64,000 nucleotides of DNA from Lindgomyces ingoldianus. Taxonomy: Eukaryota; Ascomycota; Dothideomycetes; Pleosporales; Lindgomycetaceae. The notes under the pieces are model-generated. The model had not been told where the DNA came from. It was given only the letters and a program-made list of their open reading frames with translations, and ran no database searches. Positions 33,087 to 45,006 of the stretch are shown here, in pieces (position 1 is the stretch's first letter; each line of letters starts with the position of its first letter). The translations under genes and the position numbers were made by a program. The stretch is from NCBI RefSeq assembly GCF_010093535.1, contig NW_022985174.1, forward strand, positions 527,256-591,255, in the 5' to 3' direction.

Positions 33087-33600
33087 CCACACCTGTACGG
33101 TCCATTCAAATCACATAATTGTCTCAAACGTCGTTGCTAAGTGCATTGCGAAGAAGCGGAGGCTGAAGGAGATGACTAAAGCGAATAAGAGGATTACAGC
33201 CCAAGCTGTAGCAGCAGCTCGGGATCAACTTCGGTGCCTTGCTACTTGTCTACCAGAAGCACCGGTTCGACCTTCTATCGAGGATTACCCTAGTTTAGGG
33301 AACTTCCCGATTGGGAACAATCAGCCTGAGGTTCGCTGGTCAAATAATTTCGGAATCAACCCGTTTTCGGCGGCTCCACCTGCTAGTTGAGAACTTCCGC
33401 CGGAACTGGACGGCGGTAGGCGACAAGTGGCTCAAGGAGCTAGTCCTAGTCTTTTGCCCAGAGCGTCCCTCTTAGCCGTTAATTTCACCCAAAAGATTCA
33501 GGAAAACCGTGGCCGGGGAGAGATAGGTTGTCAAGATAGATACGTTTTTACAACACGGACTAGCGAGGGTTTAGGCGCACTCAATGGACGACACTGACTA
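33087..33600 (+). pseudogene. degraded reading frame of unknown function
   Basis: One frame stays open for roughly 170 codons except for a single TGA at 33388-33390, a position that would read Arg if CGA. It is basic and Ala-rich around RITAQAVAAARDQLRC, then Pro-rich. It has no recognised domain or ATG in a good context. It may be part of a mutated gene or a transposon-derived fragment. Confidence 0.3.
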
Positions 33601-36290
33601 AAATCATATACGCCTGAATAATTTGCAAGGATGCATAGGATGAGATGCTCCGCTCACCGAGTTGCCCTGACTCAAGTCATGGCGATAGGTGAAAAGCAGG
33701 ACAGCGGCCAGAAGAAAATTATGGTCTCATCTATGCCCCGTGAAGAGACGAGTTTTCCTCATGATGTTGCTCTAATTGCACTGGACCAAGTCACGAACTT
33801 AGACTTCGCCGATCACCCCCAAGACTCCAACCAAACTAGGTTCTTCTAAGAGCTATACAAAAACGAATCGGGATACTTTAAGTTCGGTGATGAAGATCAG
33901 GGCGCAGCGGTTCAGGCTGCTTTACCTACAGGCCGTCGATTTGTTCCGCTGAATCATAATGGCCAAATGGCTAGATGCTTATTGGTGGGACGAATTAGGG
34001 ATGGGAGAGAGTAGTCCTTTGATTCTGAGCTATTTTGGTCTGAGAATCTTGGAAATGAAACTTGAAGGTGACTGGACGAAGTGTATGGTAGGAAAGTGCG
34101 CAGTACCATCACAGCAAAGTGAAGGAGATGTTTCGGCCTTTCGAGGCCTTTGAAAAAAAATCGAGGAGATAGTAAGCATGGCCACATGACACAAAAGTGA
34201 AGGTTATAACCGGAGCAAATAGGCCACACTGACTCCATGACGTCATTCTCTCCATATTTCACCTCAACGCATCCTTGAGCACACGGTCAAGATATCCATA
34301 GATCAAACCACAACAGTAGACTTCCGACTCCATATGCTCACGCACATAAGTAATTCAATTCCAACCACTGTTCTACGAACGGGGGATGAAATTGCGAGCG
34401 AGACTACAAGCAATTCGGTGAACCCACCAAGACAGTAGAGGAAACTAAGCGCACAAAACCTTCCCCGAGCGAGCAAACATAAAATAGCATCCGGCAAATC
34501 TGGCTGTGGTGAGAACTCGAAACTGCTGCTTCGCTCTCGGTTTGGAGAAGGGTGTTCATATTGCTCACCCGCATGAGAACTTCTTCACTAGATGGGCACG
34601 GCGGTCTACATCCTCAAATATTCTACTCTGAGGACCTGTGCTAGGAACTAAATTCAGAGACTATTAAAAAGAAAGTGGAATAATGTTAATGGGATATTAA
34701 GATATGTTATGGAGGACTCCTAATAAAGCTGCTCTCTGGCGAATCTCCTTGCTGCCCTGAGGGGATCTCACGATCCACTTTCCTATATCGTATTTCGGAC
34801 ATCCCTTTCTATTGATCTCCTCAACACCGCATCTCCTTTCATTCGGCACCGCAAACATTAACTACACCGGACACTAGAACGTGCATGTGGAAATGATCGT
34901 CCTTGCAGCCCGACGTTGGCTGATCTGCATTCGAGCATGGTTGCACGTGGTGGTGTGAGCTCCAAGTGTTCAGCTGGACAAGGGTGGGGGCTCGTTTTTC
35001 GATCGCCGAGAACGGGGTTGCAGGGATTGGCGAGGCTTGACGGACTTTGGCGTGGATCAATCAAAAGTGGCTTTGGACGTACTCTTCGAGCGATTGAATG
35101 GTTTCTATGAGTTGGCGCGGAGCATTTGGTATATTTCAAGGCATAAGGAGTCTATTTGAATTGCCTATTTTCGGGCATGTCAGTCACGTCAAGCTCTGCA
35201 CTTGCTTGTTAGTATTCACACACTGACATAATTTGAGCCCCATCCGAAGCATCAGCTCATCTAATGGCAGTAAATGATCAGTCTATGAGCTTCTCTCTTC
35301 GCTTCGGATACAACACCACTTTCAGGCAGAGGGTGCCTCTTCAGCTGGGCAAGGGCGTTTTCCTTCCCGACCCGGAGAACAAACTTTGCCGAGAATATGT
35401 AAAGAGAGACCTCGTCCGACGACTATTTGCGCTTGTCGGGAAGCCGATATGGAATGCCAGACGTGTGACGTTTCATGTGCCAGGAGATATTGCATCGGGG
35501 TCCGCAAAACCTAATCACAATGCCTTGGCTCAATATATATAAAATTCTCTTAACAGCCAGTGAGTATGTAAAATTAGAAGATTAACCTTGAACTACTCAG
35601 CAGTCAACGTTTTCGTTACTAAAAAGTCACAAGTCACCGTCATTGGCGGCTCACCTGTTTCACGCGTTGAAACACTTCAGCCTCAGTTCCTGCAACAAAA
35701 CATATCAAACTGCCAACCACGTGGCCAGTATCTCGTATTTCGCTCCGTCGTGTTTGACCGGTCAACCAAAGCTCAATGTAGCCTCAGCCGATGTGCCTTC
35801 TAAATCGGGAAGATCTGGGGAAAGCCCTGCGGGAGGCTTGGTGGGGTCCGAATCTCGCTCCGTTCTTGGCAACGCCACCATGGCATGCTTCGCATCGTGA
35901 CAAGTTGGAAGGCCTCGTACACGATTAATGTTGAAGCACACCAACAATATAGAATGCGTTTCGCTCAAGATCAAGTTGTTACGGATTCCGAGATATACGA
36001 AATACGAAATGCGAAGATACTTGGAGCTTCTAATTCGAGCGTACGATTATTGATGTGACAGCAGTGGGAACTTGAGAGTGGTGTGAAAATGGAAAGCTGG
36101 ACCGTAGACCAATATGAGGGTTGGTCCTTAGCAAAGGAAGGAAGACGCTCACCTCAAATATAAATTTGAACGTGTTCGCTCCCAGATTCAAGCCGTCTTC
36201 AACACCTTCAACACAAGATCAACAACAGCAGCCTCTCCTTCCAACAATTTCATTGAGCTGGAGTCTCAATCGCCACTCTAATCAATCAAC
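33601..36290. other. gene-poor spacer before the defensin-like gene
   Basis: Several 60-100-codon open frames exist (for example 35264-35542 plus strand) but none resembles a known family or has clear start context. The final 130 bp form the leader of the defensin-like gene. Confidence 0.4.
36159..36165 (+). promoter_or_regulatory. TATA box of the defensin-like gene
   Basis: TATAAAT about 132 bp upstream of the ATG, followed by a CA/CT-rich leader with many CAACA motifs, the usual style of strongly expressed secreted-protein genes in ascomycetes. Confidence 0.5.
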
Positions 36291-36720
36291 ATGAAGTTTC
36301 TTCCAATCCTCGCTACCCTTTTCATCGCCGCCCAGGCCGAAATCACCTTCTTCAATCCCGAGAAGAACGTAACCTGTACTGGTCATGAAAACGGAGACAT
36401 CACCTGCGAAGCTGGTCAGCAAACTGATGCCCAAGTGGTATGTACTTTTCTCATTCCCTTTATTTCTCCCAACTCGCCAAATCCTGACTAACCGGTTTCA
36501 GATTTCTCTCGAGCAAGCAGTTACTCCAGCTATTCGCGGTCGCTCAGCTAATCCTCTCGACAAGCGTGTGTCTTGCGGTATCTCGGACACTGCTTGCTTT
36601 GCCCACTGCTTTGCTATCGGCTACTGCAACTCCCATTGCGACGATCAGGGCATTTGCAGATGCTACTGCTACGACAAGTCTCCATGGCCACTTGTCTGCA
36701 CCAAGACCACTTGCTCTTAG
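36291..36720 (+). CDS. secreted defensin-like (CS-alpha-beta) cysteine-rich peptide precursor
   Basis: Two exons (36291-36437, 36502-36720) encode a 121-aa prepropeptide. A signal peptide (MKFLPILATLFIAAQA) is followed by a pro-region with two Cys and a Kex2-type site in NPLDKR. The released peptide of about 50 aa has the spacing C-x6-C-x3-C-x9-C-x5-C-x-C, with an extra Cys inside the x9 loop and three more after the core. The C-x3-C and C-x-C elements fit the invertebrate/fungal defensin fold stabilised by helix-strand disulphides. A role as antimicrobial peptide or secreted effector is inferred. Odd points are the extra cysteines and a low net positive charge for a defensin. A non-defensin cysteine-rich effector is the alternative. 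Confidence 0.7.
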
Positions 36721-38403
36721 ATCAGTAATCAAGAGTTAAGATTTGCTTTGGTATTTTTGGGGAGGAATAAACAAACATTCAAAGGGGATGAATTTGGGGA
36801 TTTCGGAAATATAGTCTGCAGTTGTTCCATGATTCTCGCGTGGTTCTAAGTCATGGTCTGGCAACTTCTTCTCCGAAGTGTTGCATAGCACATGTACTTG
36901 GACACAATTTTTGTGTATCATTAGTAATTCACGACCTTTTTACCCAAGAGAAGGAGTACTGCTCTTGTTGATCGTCCTCCGCTGCTTCCAAATGAGAGAT
37001 CCCAATCCTGACAGAGCACCCCTATCGTCACAAGGTATCTTGGGCATCTCCTAAGCCAAATGAGTTTAACTTCTCGCGATGAACTAAGCACTAATATTCC
37101 TCATGGGGGATCTGAATGATTGGCGGCAGAGGATAAGAGGTGAGGTTACAGAAAGTGACATGCATGACGCCTTTCCTTCTTAGTATTTAGATCTAGTTAT
37201 GACGTGCAATTGGAGATTTCAGATTTCTTCCGAGGGCAGTACTTCACTTCTTATCCTACTCTCCTCACATCAAAATTACCATCACGTCATATAACCGCTG
37301 ACTACCACGTTTCCCCAGTTATGACCAGCCCTTTACATGATCATCGCATCGGGATCTGGTGTATGGCACGACGATGAATCGTCACCTGCAGGACTGCACA
37401 CGAACCAGTAACAAGTCCAACCCTTCGCAATATTCTAAAACCATCAGTCACCATGTCAAGCCATTGGTGTCAGATAATGCATATTTGCAAAGCTAGAATT
37501 TAGGTATTCCGATGTAAACAAAGTCAGGATTACTAATGTCCCAAAATCACAGACTAGGGGGAAAAGCTGGAACGTCCATCAAATGCAAATAGCAGTATTC
37601 GACCTCAATATCTCCACGGAATGAACGCTAATGTCATGTCCGCAGAGACAACTCATTCAGGGAGGTTGCAACACATCTTGGGCTGTCTCCTAGTATGTGA
37701 ACGTTCATATTCATCTCATCCTTTGGACGGAACTAGAATTTTCTCCTGGAAAATTACTTCTACCATTGAAGGGAGCTGTGGGGTCTTTCATTTTTCTGTA
37801 GTGGTTCCGTCACTGAAGACTAGGGATCGAAACAGCATGCTATTGTTCATCTGGATCAATTCTTCAAATATTGGATTGCCATTAGCTAGTGTCGCATCTT
37901 CGAATTTGATAAGGGAGTTCGACATAACTCATTGGAAGCATACAGTGTGCATTGAGAAATTATTCTGTATTATTCTGTACCAAATCACTAATATGGTAGG
38001 CTAGAATACATGTACTACTTGGGAGATTCGGTGGTACTTCTCATCGTCGAGAGCCAGCTAACCAACTACCCAGGGCACCACCATCGAGATAGAGGCCCCC
38101 ACCCCCCCAAACTCACGGAGGGCTGGTCTGAGTGATTCTATAGTTATGTAACGGTGAAGGTAGAGGTTTGTGGGCCAAAACGTGCGCTATCAAGACCGGC
38201 CGACTGTCACTCGAGACGTCACTCTGAGAATTGCTTTATGACGGAATATCGGTCTCGATATCTCTTTGGAATAAAGGGTTCGAGCACCAGTCAGCGTAAA
38301 CATTCTCCTTGTTACCTTCCTCTAGTGACTGCAATTTCGTCGTTCTTGGTTTTGGTTGAGCCTGCTTCTTCTGCTCCGTGTGGGAAAGCTTTGCCGGAGC
38401 AGA
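36721..38403. other. spacer between defensin-like and BTB-like genes
   Basis: No gene supported. The 127-codon open frame at 37621-38004 has no recognisable family and irregular composition. Confidence 0.45.
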
Positions 38404-41153
38404 TTAGGCAAGCTTTGCCTTCTTCCTACCTGCCTGATCAATGTACTGGAGATCCTCCAGGAGTTCATATATTGTGTCTGTTTCCTCCATATATCGGTCC
38501 AATCGTTCTTCTACATCTGACTCGGGATCGGACGTCACTTCGTAGTCGGAGTCTTCATCGTCATATAAATGGTCGCGCAGGGCGCATTTCCTTTGTACCA
38601 TCTCATCTGCCAAATCCTTTCGTTGTCGACGTTTCGCAGACTTGACCACCGAGGTTGTACCCCAATCCATTGGAGCAAAGCCGTACTGATATAGATAGGA
38701 CCCCATCATTGACTGGAGGTCTGATCGTCCCAAAGGATCAGGTTTGAAGAAGTGTTGACTATACCTATCTTGCTTTGTATCGTACGAGACGAACAGGATG
38801 TCCTCCTGGAATCGTTGCACCAAATCCGCACAACCGGTGTGGGCTTCAGTATATGGGATTAGAGTGATGTCGAAGACCTTTTCTCGGAGAGTCGATGGGC
38901 TGATCTCAATGGCGGAAGCGGCGGGTGGGGTTGGCCAAAGGCCGAGGGCGCGCAATTTGACTGCAAATGAGATATATGCATGTTCGGCGCAGAACTGTTT
39001 GTCGCGACTATGGCAACAAGTGTAATTCCTGTGCCAAAAATTTTCGTCCATGTACTGCGCCGCAACGCCTAGTATGTTTTCCACGAGGTGTTCACGCGAC
39101 TCCGCAGCGAATTCTGACTTCATTTAGCATTCACTCAAGGCTAGATGAAGCCACACTAACTGATCAAATTTTGTACATGGCCTTCGAATGCGCTGAGCCT
39201 CAACTCAGTCTTCGTACTTTTGCAGACAAAATACTGCATATGTGCCTCAAAGAGCTGGTTGAAGCGGAAAACCCATGCAATATACAGCCAGTGAACGTTA
39301 CCAATGTCAAGGGCCCTCGGTAAGAATCGTTCGATCCATCGGCCAATGGAGTCGATGAGAAGGCCTTCAGTTCCGAACTTCTCGCAGTGTACAGCAAGTT
39401 CGTAAATGGTTCTGAAATCAATTGCCGATGGCAACAGATCGAACCGCAAGTGCATGAAGAGTAGAGTAATTCCGACGGCTTCCGGGCAGTCGTCGGGCAT
39501 GTAGATGGCTTGAGGTTTCGAAGTATCGGAGCCGTTACTTGATATTCTAGCTATGGTGAAGGATTCTTGCGCTTCCGCTTCGAGTCCTGCTTTAGTTTCA
39601 TGTTCAGGAGCTTGCGCATCTTGGGTATATGTTTCAGGGCTGGCATTGCTGACATTGTTGGCTTCGTCTAACTCGTTAGCTTCATGATCCAAAACAGCAG
39701 CAGAAACATCGTTCTGGTCATTGAATGCATTTCGAGCACGCTCTTGAGCTTGATCTGCCATCAATTTTGGTTCTCCGTTGCTCGGGTTACGGAGTGCATG
39801 TGCAACGCGTTCACCTACACTTCCCATCTTTTTGTGCACATCGTCGCCATCCCAGTCAAGGAAAGTCTTTGTATACCAGCCACCATAGCCTGAGCGCATT
39901 TGTTGGGAGGTGGCCTCCTCGTGTTGAGCCTCAATGTTCGCCTGAAGTATTTGGTCCGCATCGTCGAGATGGAATGAAGGATCGGTGCCTCGGCCTTTAC
40001 TTGGGCTACCGACCTGAGGCGATACAGTGCTCTCTGCAATACTAGCACCAGGTTCGGATCCTAGACCGGTTTCTTCGTTCTCTACTTTAGCGACGGATGG
40101 GGCGTTCTGGCATGCCTCTTCGTTATACTGGGATGGAGGGGGAGCGACATCTTGATCTCCTCGGTTCTGTTGATCGGGCAAGATGGATTTCTGTCCATCG
40201 AGAAATGACCTCCACTTTGTATATTCTCTTAAGCGAGATGACTTGACTTGGAATCGCGCGAAGCCAGTTGATTGATCACCCGCGACGATCATGATATCGC
40301 CCTTGGGATCAAGGACCAGTAGCTCGTCATCACCCTCGTCGTCGCCCACCTCACTTCTGTCATCATCTCCATCGCCGCTCATTTCGCTTCCGTCGTCACC
40401 ATGATCCGTGTTCAAGGCAACTAGTTCGTCCTGCTTTTGACCAGTTGGGGCATTGCAGCCTTGTTCGGTGGCTTTACCAGGCCCCTGGCTCGTCTGTCTA
40501 TTTATAAATGCGCGATGTTTTTCTGGACATCCTTTCCGTTCTGTGTGGTGATCGCCATTTTGGTCTACGCGTGTGTTTTTTGTGCGTGTCACACTACCAC
40601 CATCTCCACCGTGCGCAGTGAGAATAGTAAAGTCTTTAGTTATGCCTTCCTCGAAGTCTTCGTTCGCAAGAGTCTCGTCCACGCATGCGTCGTCCTTATC
40701 TAAGGAATCATCTTGTCCTTCATCTTCCTCATACTGCTCTTCATCTTCCTCATACTGCTCTTCGTCTTCATCAAGTCGCTCTTCATTTTCGTCATCGTCC
40801 TCTTGGCTGTTATGATCGTCGTCTGAGTCATCCGAATCGGTCAATTCGGTTAACTTCAAGGGCTGAAATGCAGCGGCTGGAGGAGACTTTAGACGAAGTA
40901 AATTAGACTTAGGCGGTAATTTGATCCCCCGGGGATTCATCTCTTGCTCTGCTTTGACATATCGTGATCTGTCGCGATTGTTACTAACAGTTACTCCTCG
41001 AGGTATTGATCTCTGGTGTGGCCTGGCGTGCTCGTTTGCGATGATTGGGGGAGACTTGACGTGTTTGTATTTGCTGTAGCCCTCTGGCGTGATGTTCGCA
41101 ACGGAAGAGTCCTCCTGTGTCAAGTCGATGAGGTCTGGGAGGCGAGGTGTCAT
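38404..41153 (-). CDS. BTB/POZ-like protein with long acidic disordered insert
   Basis: Two exons (39161-41153, 38404-39113) encode about 900 aa. The likely start is MTPRLPDLIDLTQED; the frame stays open upstream to 41408. A first BTB-like strand/helix segment (GDIMIVAGD..FARFQVKSSRLREYTKWRSFLDG) lies near residue 280. It is separated by about 260 mostly disordered residues from the second half (DDCPEAVGITLLFMHLRFDLLP, IYELAVHCEKFGTEGLL, WIERFL, WLYIAWVFRFNQLFEAHMQ), the pattern of fungal BTB proteins. Exon 2 continues with LIKFAAESREHLVENI and a charged C-terminus. Residues of about 105-170 are extremely Asp/Glu-rich. The intron (GTTAGT...GTCAG, 47 bp) has a CTAAA-type branch site. Nuclear or ubiquitin-related function is possible but not shown. 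Confidence 0.6.
40719..40772 (-). repeat. 21-bp coding repeat in the acidic tract
   Basis: The plus-strand unit TTCATCTTCCTCATACTGCTC occurs twice in direct succession (40719-40739, 40740-40760) with a diverged third copy. It encodes the heptad Glu-Gln-Tyr-Glu-Glu-Asp-Glu. Confidence 0.8.
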
Positions 41154-44110
41154 TACGTCTGTATTGACCAATAGAGGGCAGAAAATGCTGAACAGCGGTG
41201 TTCTGAGGGAGTGATGAAAGGCAGACTGGGGCATGTTGCTGGACGCGTTCTCGATATTCGCGTTAGAATGGGGGCCACGGCCACGGCTGAATATTACGCC
41301 GGAATACAATGTCTGTGTGCGGGGCTGAAAGCGCGCCATCACATGATCGGTTTTCCCACCTGGCTTTCGTAACACGTCTTCTTCCATCTGCCCGCAATCC
41401 ATGGACATCTCGACGGTAACGCGGAAATGCCTTCAAGGAATCAATTTCCTCCCATGATTTCCTTCTCTGGTCGTTGCAACCCTAAACCCGATGTTTATCA
41501 GCTAGCCCGGAGGCTAGACTTGATGACTCTTCAGAGAGGCTTGGGGAATGTCCAATACGTGTACACACCACTCAGCTCGAAATCCGCGACTTCCTCCACT
41601 CTCTCTTGTCATCTAAGGTGACTTTCAAAATGGAAGGGTATTAGGAAAGAGATCGGTATTCTACTGGCGCTCTCTCATTCTAGCAAGAGTTTGGGTAGAT
41701 TGATTCCATCCAAGTCATGTTCCATCTTATGTGGTAATATACTGTACACACCATCTCAGCCTTACGTAGGCGTTCGCCTCTTCATTTTAACATTTTCCAT
41801 ATTGGAACCCCCGGACCCAATACAAACTCTACTAGAGACGAAGCACAGGAAGAGATGCAGGCATTCGCGTAACACCGTCTTTCTAGGCTTGGAATCTTTT
41901 GGCAAGGGCTATCGACTGCCCCGAAGGCTACACTGTTTGGCAGGTGCATGAAGCTGACCATCCCTACAGTACAAGGACATGTTCTCTCCACTGCTCTATT
42001 GTCTAATCTCATACAATTTTCTTTAGCTTCAGTTCTGCTGGCCCTCTCGACGTCTGGTCGAGACCGAATCTACAGTCGCGGTACACTCTACTCCTGCAGT
42101 GGCAACCGCCCGCAAAATTGGGAAAGCTTTCGCCTTAGTAACCTACCGTTGTGATTCTACCACCACCGGGCTTTTCGGATGCGGTTGGGCATCCCTGCGT
42201 CCATACTCTTCGGCTCAATGTCCTATAGTCTTAGCTTCGGAGACCCACGACAGGCGTTTTTGCAAGCACAACCGAGCTCACTGAACCAGCCATCATCCAG
42301 AATTTGTCCAAAATCCCTCCCTGTAGCGTTTATGCCCTCAGTAAGCGACCTCCGAGCGCCACACAATCGATGAAGGGTGATTTTCCATTGATACACCTTT
42401 ACCGCTGGAGGATTGCAGATTTTTACGCCTCCGTCGATCGCCCAGCGGGGCCCCATTTTTTCATACTCCGAGTAATTCTGAGAACCCGGGATCGAAATGC
42501 CAAATTCCTGGAATGGTCGGCAGCTTCGCTGCATGTCTTATTCGTCGCTGGCAACGTCACCTCTTCGTCGTCAGAGTTTCAGAAGTTCTTCATTGTTGAA
42601 TCCCTTTCTTCGCCCTAGCTCCAAAGCGTGGAGATGGTTGCCACCCTGAGAGGCTTCTTTTTCACACTTTCTCTTTGCCTCGTAATGGGAGGACGGGAAT
42701 GAGCATCGGCATCTTGGTTCCCTCGCGGAAAGGTAAACCGCTACGAAAATAGAAACTGATGCTTTGATATTGGATTCAATGTATATTTCAAATCGTCTAT
42801 CTCCTGACTTATCAGTTAGCTGGCTTCTCGGGTGGCCGATATGCTCCATTATGCCAAATCGGAACAGCATGAAGTCGCCTAGCGGAAACGCTTCCCTATT
42901 CGGGCTGCACAACAATTCTGTTAATATTCGCATTGCAAGATATTGCGTACAATGCAATAACACAAGACAAATCGATAGCCTTGGCCAGACTGATTACTCG
43001 TTCACCTCCGAATGAGGATTCGTAGTCTGATATACGCGACCTGGGCCCGAGCTGTCGGATCCCACCCTTGATCCTCGCTGAGCCGCAAGCTAATATCAAG
43101 GATAGCAATAATGGAACCGCAATATCCATCTCAGACGTCTCACCAGTCGTCGACAAATTACCTTGTCTCTTTACCACTGCTCGGCGGCACCACCGGTAAG
43201 GCTGACAACCCCGCACGCCAAATTGCCGTTTCCAAGCATTCGGCGAAATGCGCAGATTAGGGGAATAACGTGCAGATTACATACGAGGCGACGCCACATC
43301 CAGGTGGACTCGCTACCGTCGCTACCGACCGAACTCCTGGTGACCTCATATTTGACAGTATGAAGGTTTATGATGGAAGCTTCGGTGCGTTGATGAGGTC
43401 ATTTGTTTTCCCAGGATTAAGGCAGGCTATGAATAGCACCTCATCTCAATGTGTAACCGGAAAAGGCGAAGTGGGAATATTTGTCCTCTCTCCATTCGCT
43501 TTGTACTCGGTCTGTCCGGTTTGTTTGTTTTCGCGTTGCGGGTTGGTCATATTGCTCTTGCCACCGAAACTCCCCCGAGAAATCGATACCATATGAAACC
43601 CATATTGCGCGCAAGGAAATGCATCCTATGTGTCGCATCGGAGTTCCCGATTTAGAAATCTAGCCCTACGCTCGATTCGGAAATTCTCGTAGTGGAACCC
43701 TTACATACCCACTTCGCCTCGTACTGCTCTCTCGTGGTCGGTCCCGCCGTTCGACGCATTCCAAATCCTACGAAAAGAGAAAGGATGAGAGCCTTCCAGA
43801 GTAAAGAATGCAATTACGGGTCTATCAAATTCATATCTGAGGGCTATAGAACAATATGTGTGGGACCTTGTGATAGTCTTGCACGGGCTTGAAGGGTCTT
43901 GGGACTTTGAATGATGTCAAGATTAGAAGCATTGGGCACCGAAGGGTTTGATCGAAAGATGAAGAGTATGGCCAGGATGAAGTATAAAAGGATGCCGATC
44001 TGGCCTTGAAAAAGAATCATCCACAAGCACCAACTCTTCGATCTACACTCGGTAATCCCCAGCTTCTCTCATCAATCTTTAACATATCCTTCTCAGCCAT
44101 ATTCATCACT
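41154..44110. other. gene-poor spacer
   Basis: Contains the 5' flank of the BTB-like gene and promoter of the DUF4360 gene. Open frames between 41400 and 43900 on both strands are short and unrelated to known families. Confidence 0.45.
43983..43990 (+). promoter_or_regulatory. TATA box of the DUF4360 gene
   Basis: TATAAAAG about 120 bp before the chosen ATG at 44111. This supports that start over an in-frame ATG at 44006, which would lie only about 20 bp from the box. Confidence 0.6.
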
Positions 44111-45006
44111 ATGAAGTACACTACCGCAATCCTCGCCCTCGCAGCCCTCGCCACAGCAGCTCCTGCTCCGGTCCCCGAGCCAATCCCGCAAGACAAGCCC
44201 TCAGGCCATGAAGTCGAGATCAGCGCCGTAACCTACGGCGGCACCGGGTGCCCCGACAAATCCGTGCAAGGCCTTCTCTCCGACGACAGGACCACCATCA
44301 CACTTTCCTTCGACACATACACGGTGCAATCCGGCCCCAACATCCCAGCCACCGAGCGCCGGAAGTTTTGCCAGCTGCAACTAAAGCTAAAGTATCCGAG
44401 CGGGTTTCAATTCTCCATCTTTGGGGCTGATTTCCGCGGTTATGCGAGTTTGGAGAAGGGTGTTACTGGTGTCAGTCAGAGCACTTATTATTTCTCGGGG
44501 CAACAGAATCAGGTACACCATCTCCTTGACCCTCATCATTTCATCAAATCGAAAACTGCACACTCCAGCCCCTGCCCCCGACCTTTCTCTCCCTTCTCCA
44601 TCCATCTCTTACACTTCAGCCGTACCAATCATTCAATCTCACACTAACATTCTCCAAGACCGTCGTCCCAACAACCTTCACCGGCCCCATGGAAGGTTCG
44701 TACCTGAAACACGATGAAATAAACGCCGGCAGCGCGGTCTGGTCCAAATGTGGTGAGCAAGGCATGCTTAATATCAAATCCGAAGTTCGCATCGTACCGA
44801 TGTCATCCACATCCCTCAACCTGCTGACCGTCGATACCGTTGACGGCAAGTTCGAGCAGAAGTACTATGTCCAGTGGGAGAAATGTGATAAGAAAACTAC
44901 GGGCGAGACTGGAGGAACCGGGTCAATCCGCGGACCGAATGGTGGGTTTGATCCATCCAACTTGGGACGGGAGGTTGATTTGACGGGCCGGGTTATTGGT
45001 AGCTAG
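44111..45006 (+). CDS. DUF4360-family secreted protein
   Basis: Two exons (44111-44512, 44659-45006) encode 249 aa. A signal peptide (MKYTTAILALAALATAAPA) and short pro-segment precede a DUF4360-type beta domain: VTYGGTGCPDKSVQGLLSDD, TITLSFDTYTVQSGP, RKFCQLQLKLKYPSGFQFSI, RGYASLEKGVTGVSQSTYYFSG, then after the intron FTGPMEGSYLKHDEI, WSKCG and LNIKSEVRI. The family is common in secretomes of plant-associated fungi, and its molecular role is unknown. The C-terminus is a Gly-rich tail. The intron (146 bp) ends with a CACTAAC branch site and CCAAG acceptor. Confidence 0.77.

Noticed and set aside
37621..38004. 127-codon plus-strand open frame
   Set aside because: Composition is irregular, with no domain, signal peptide or promoter signal.
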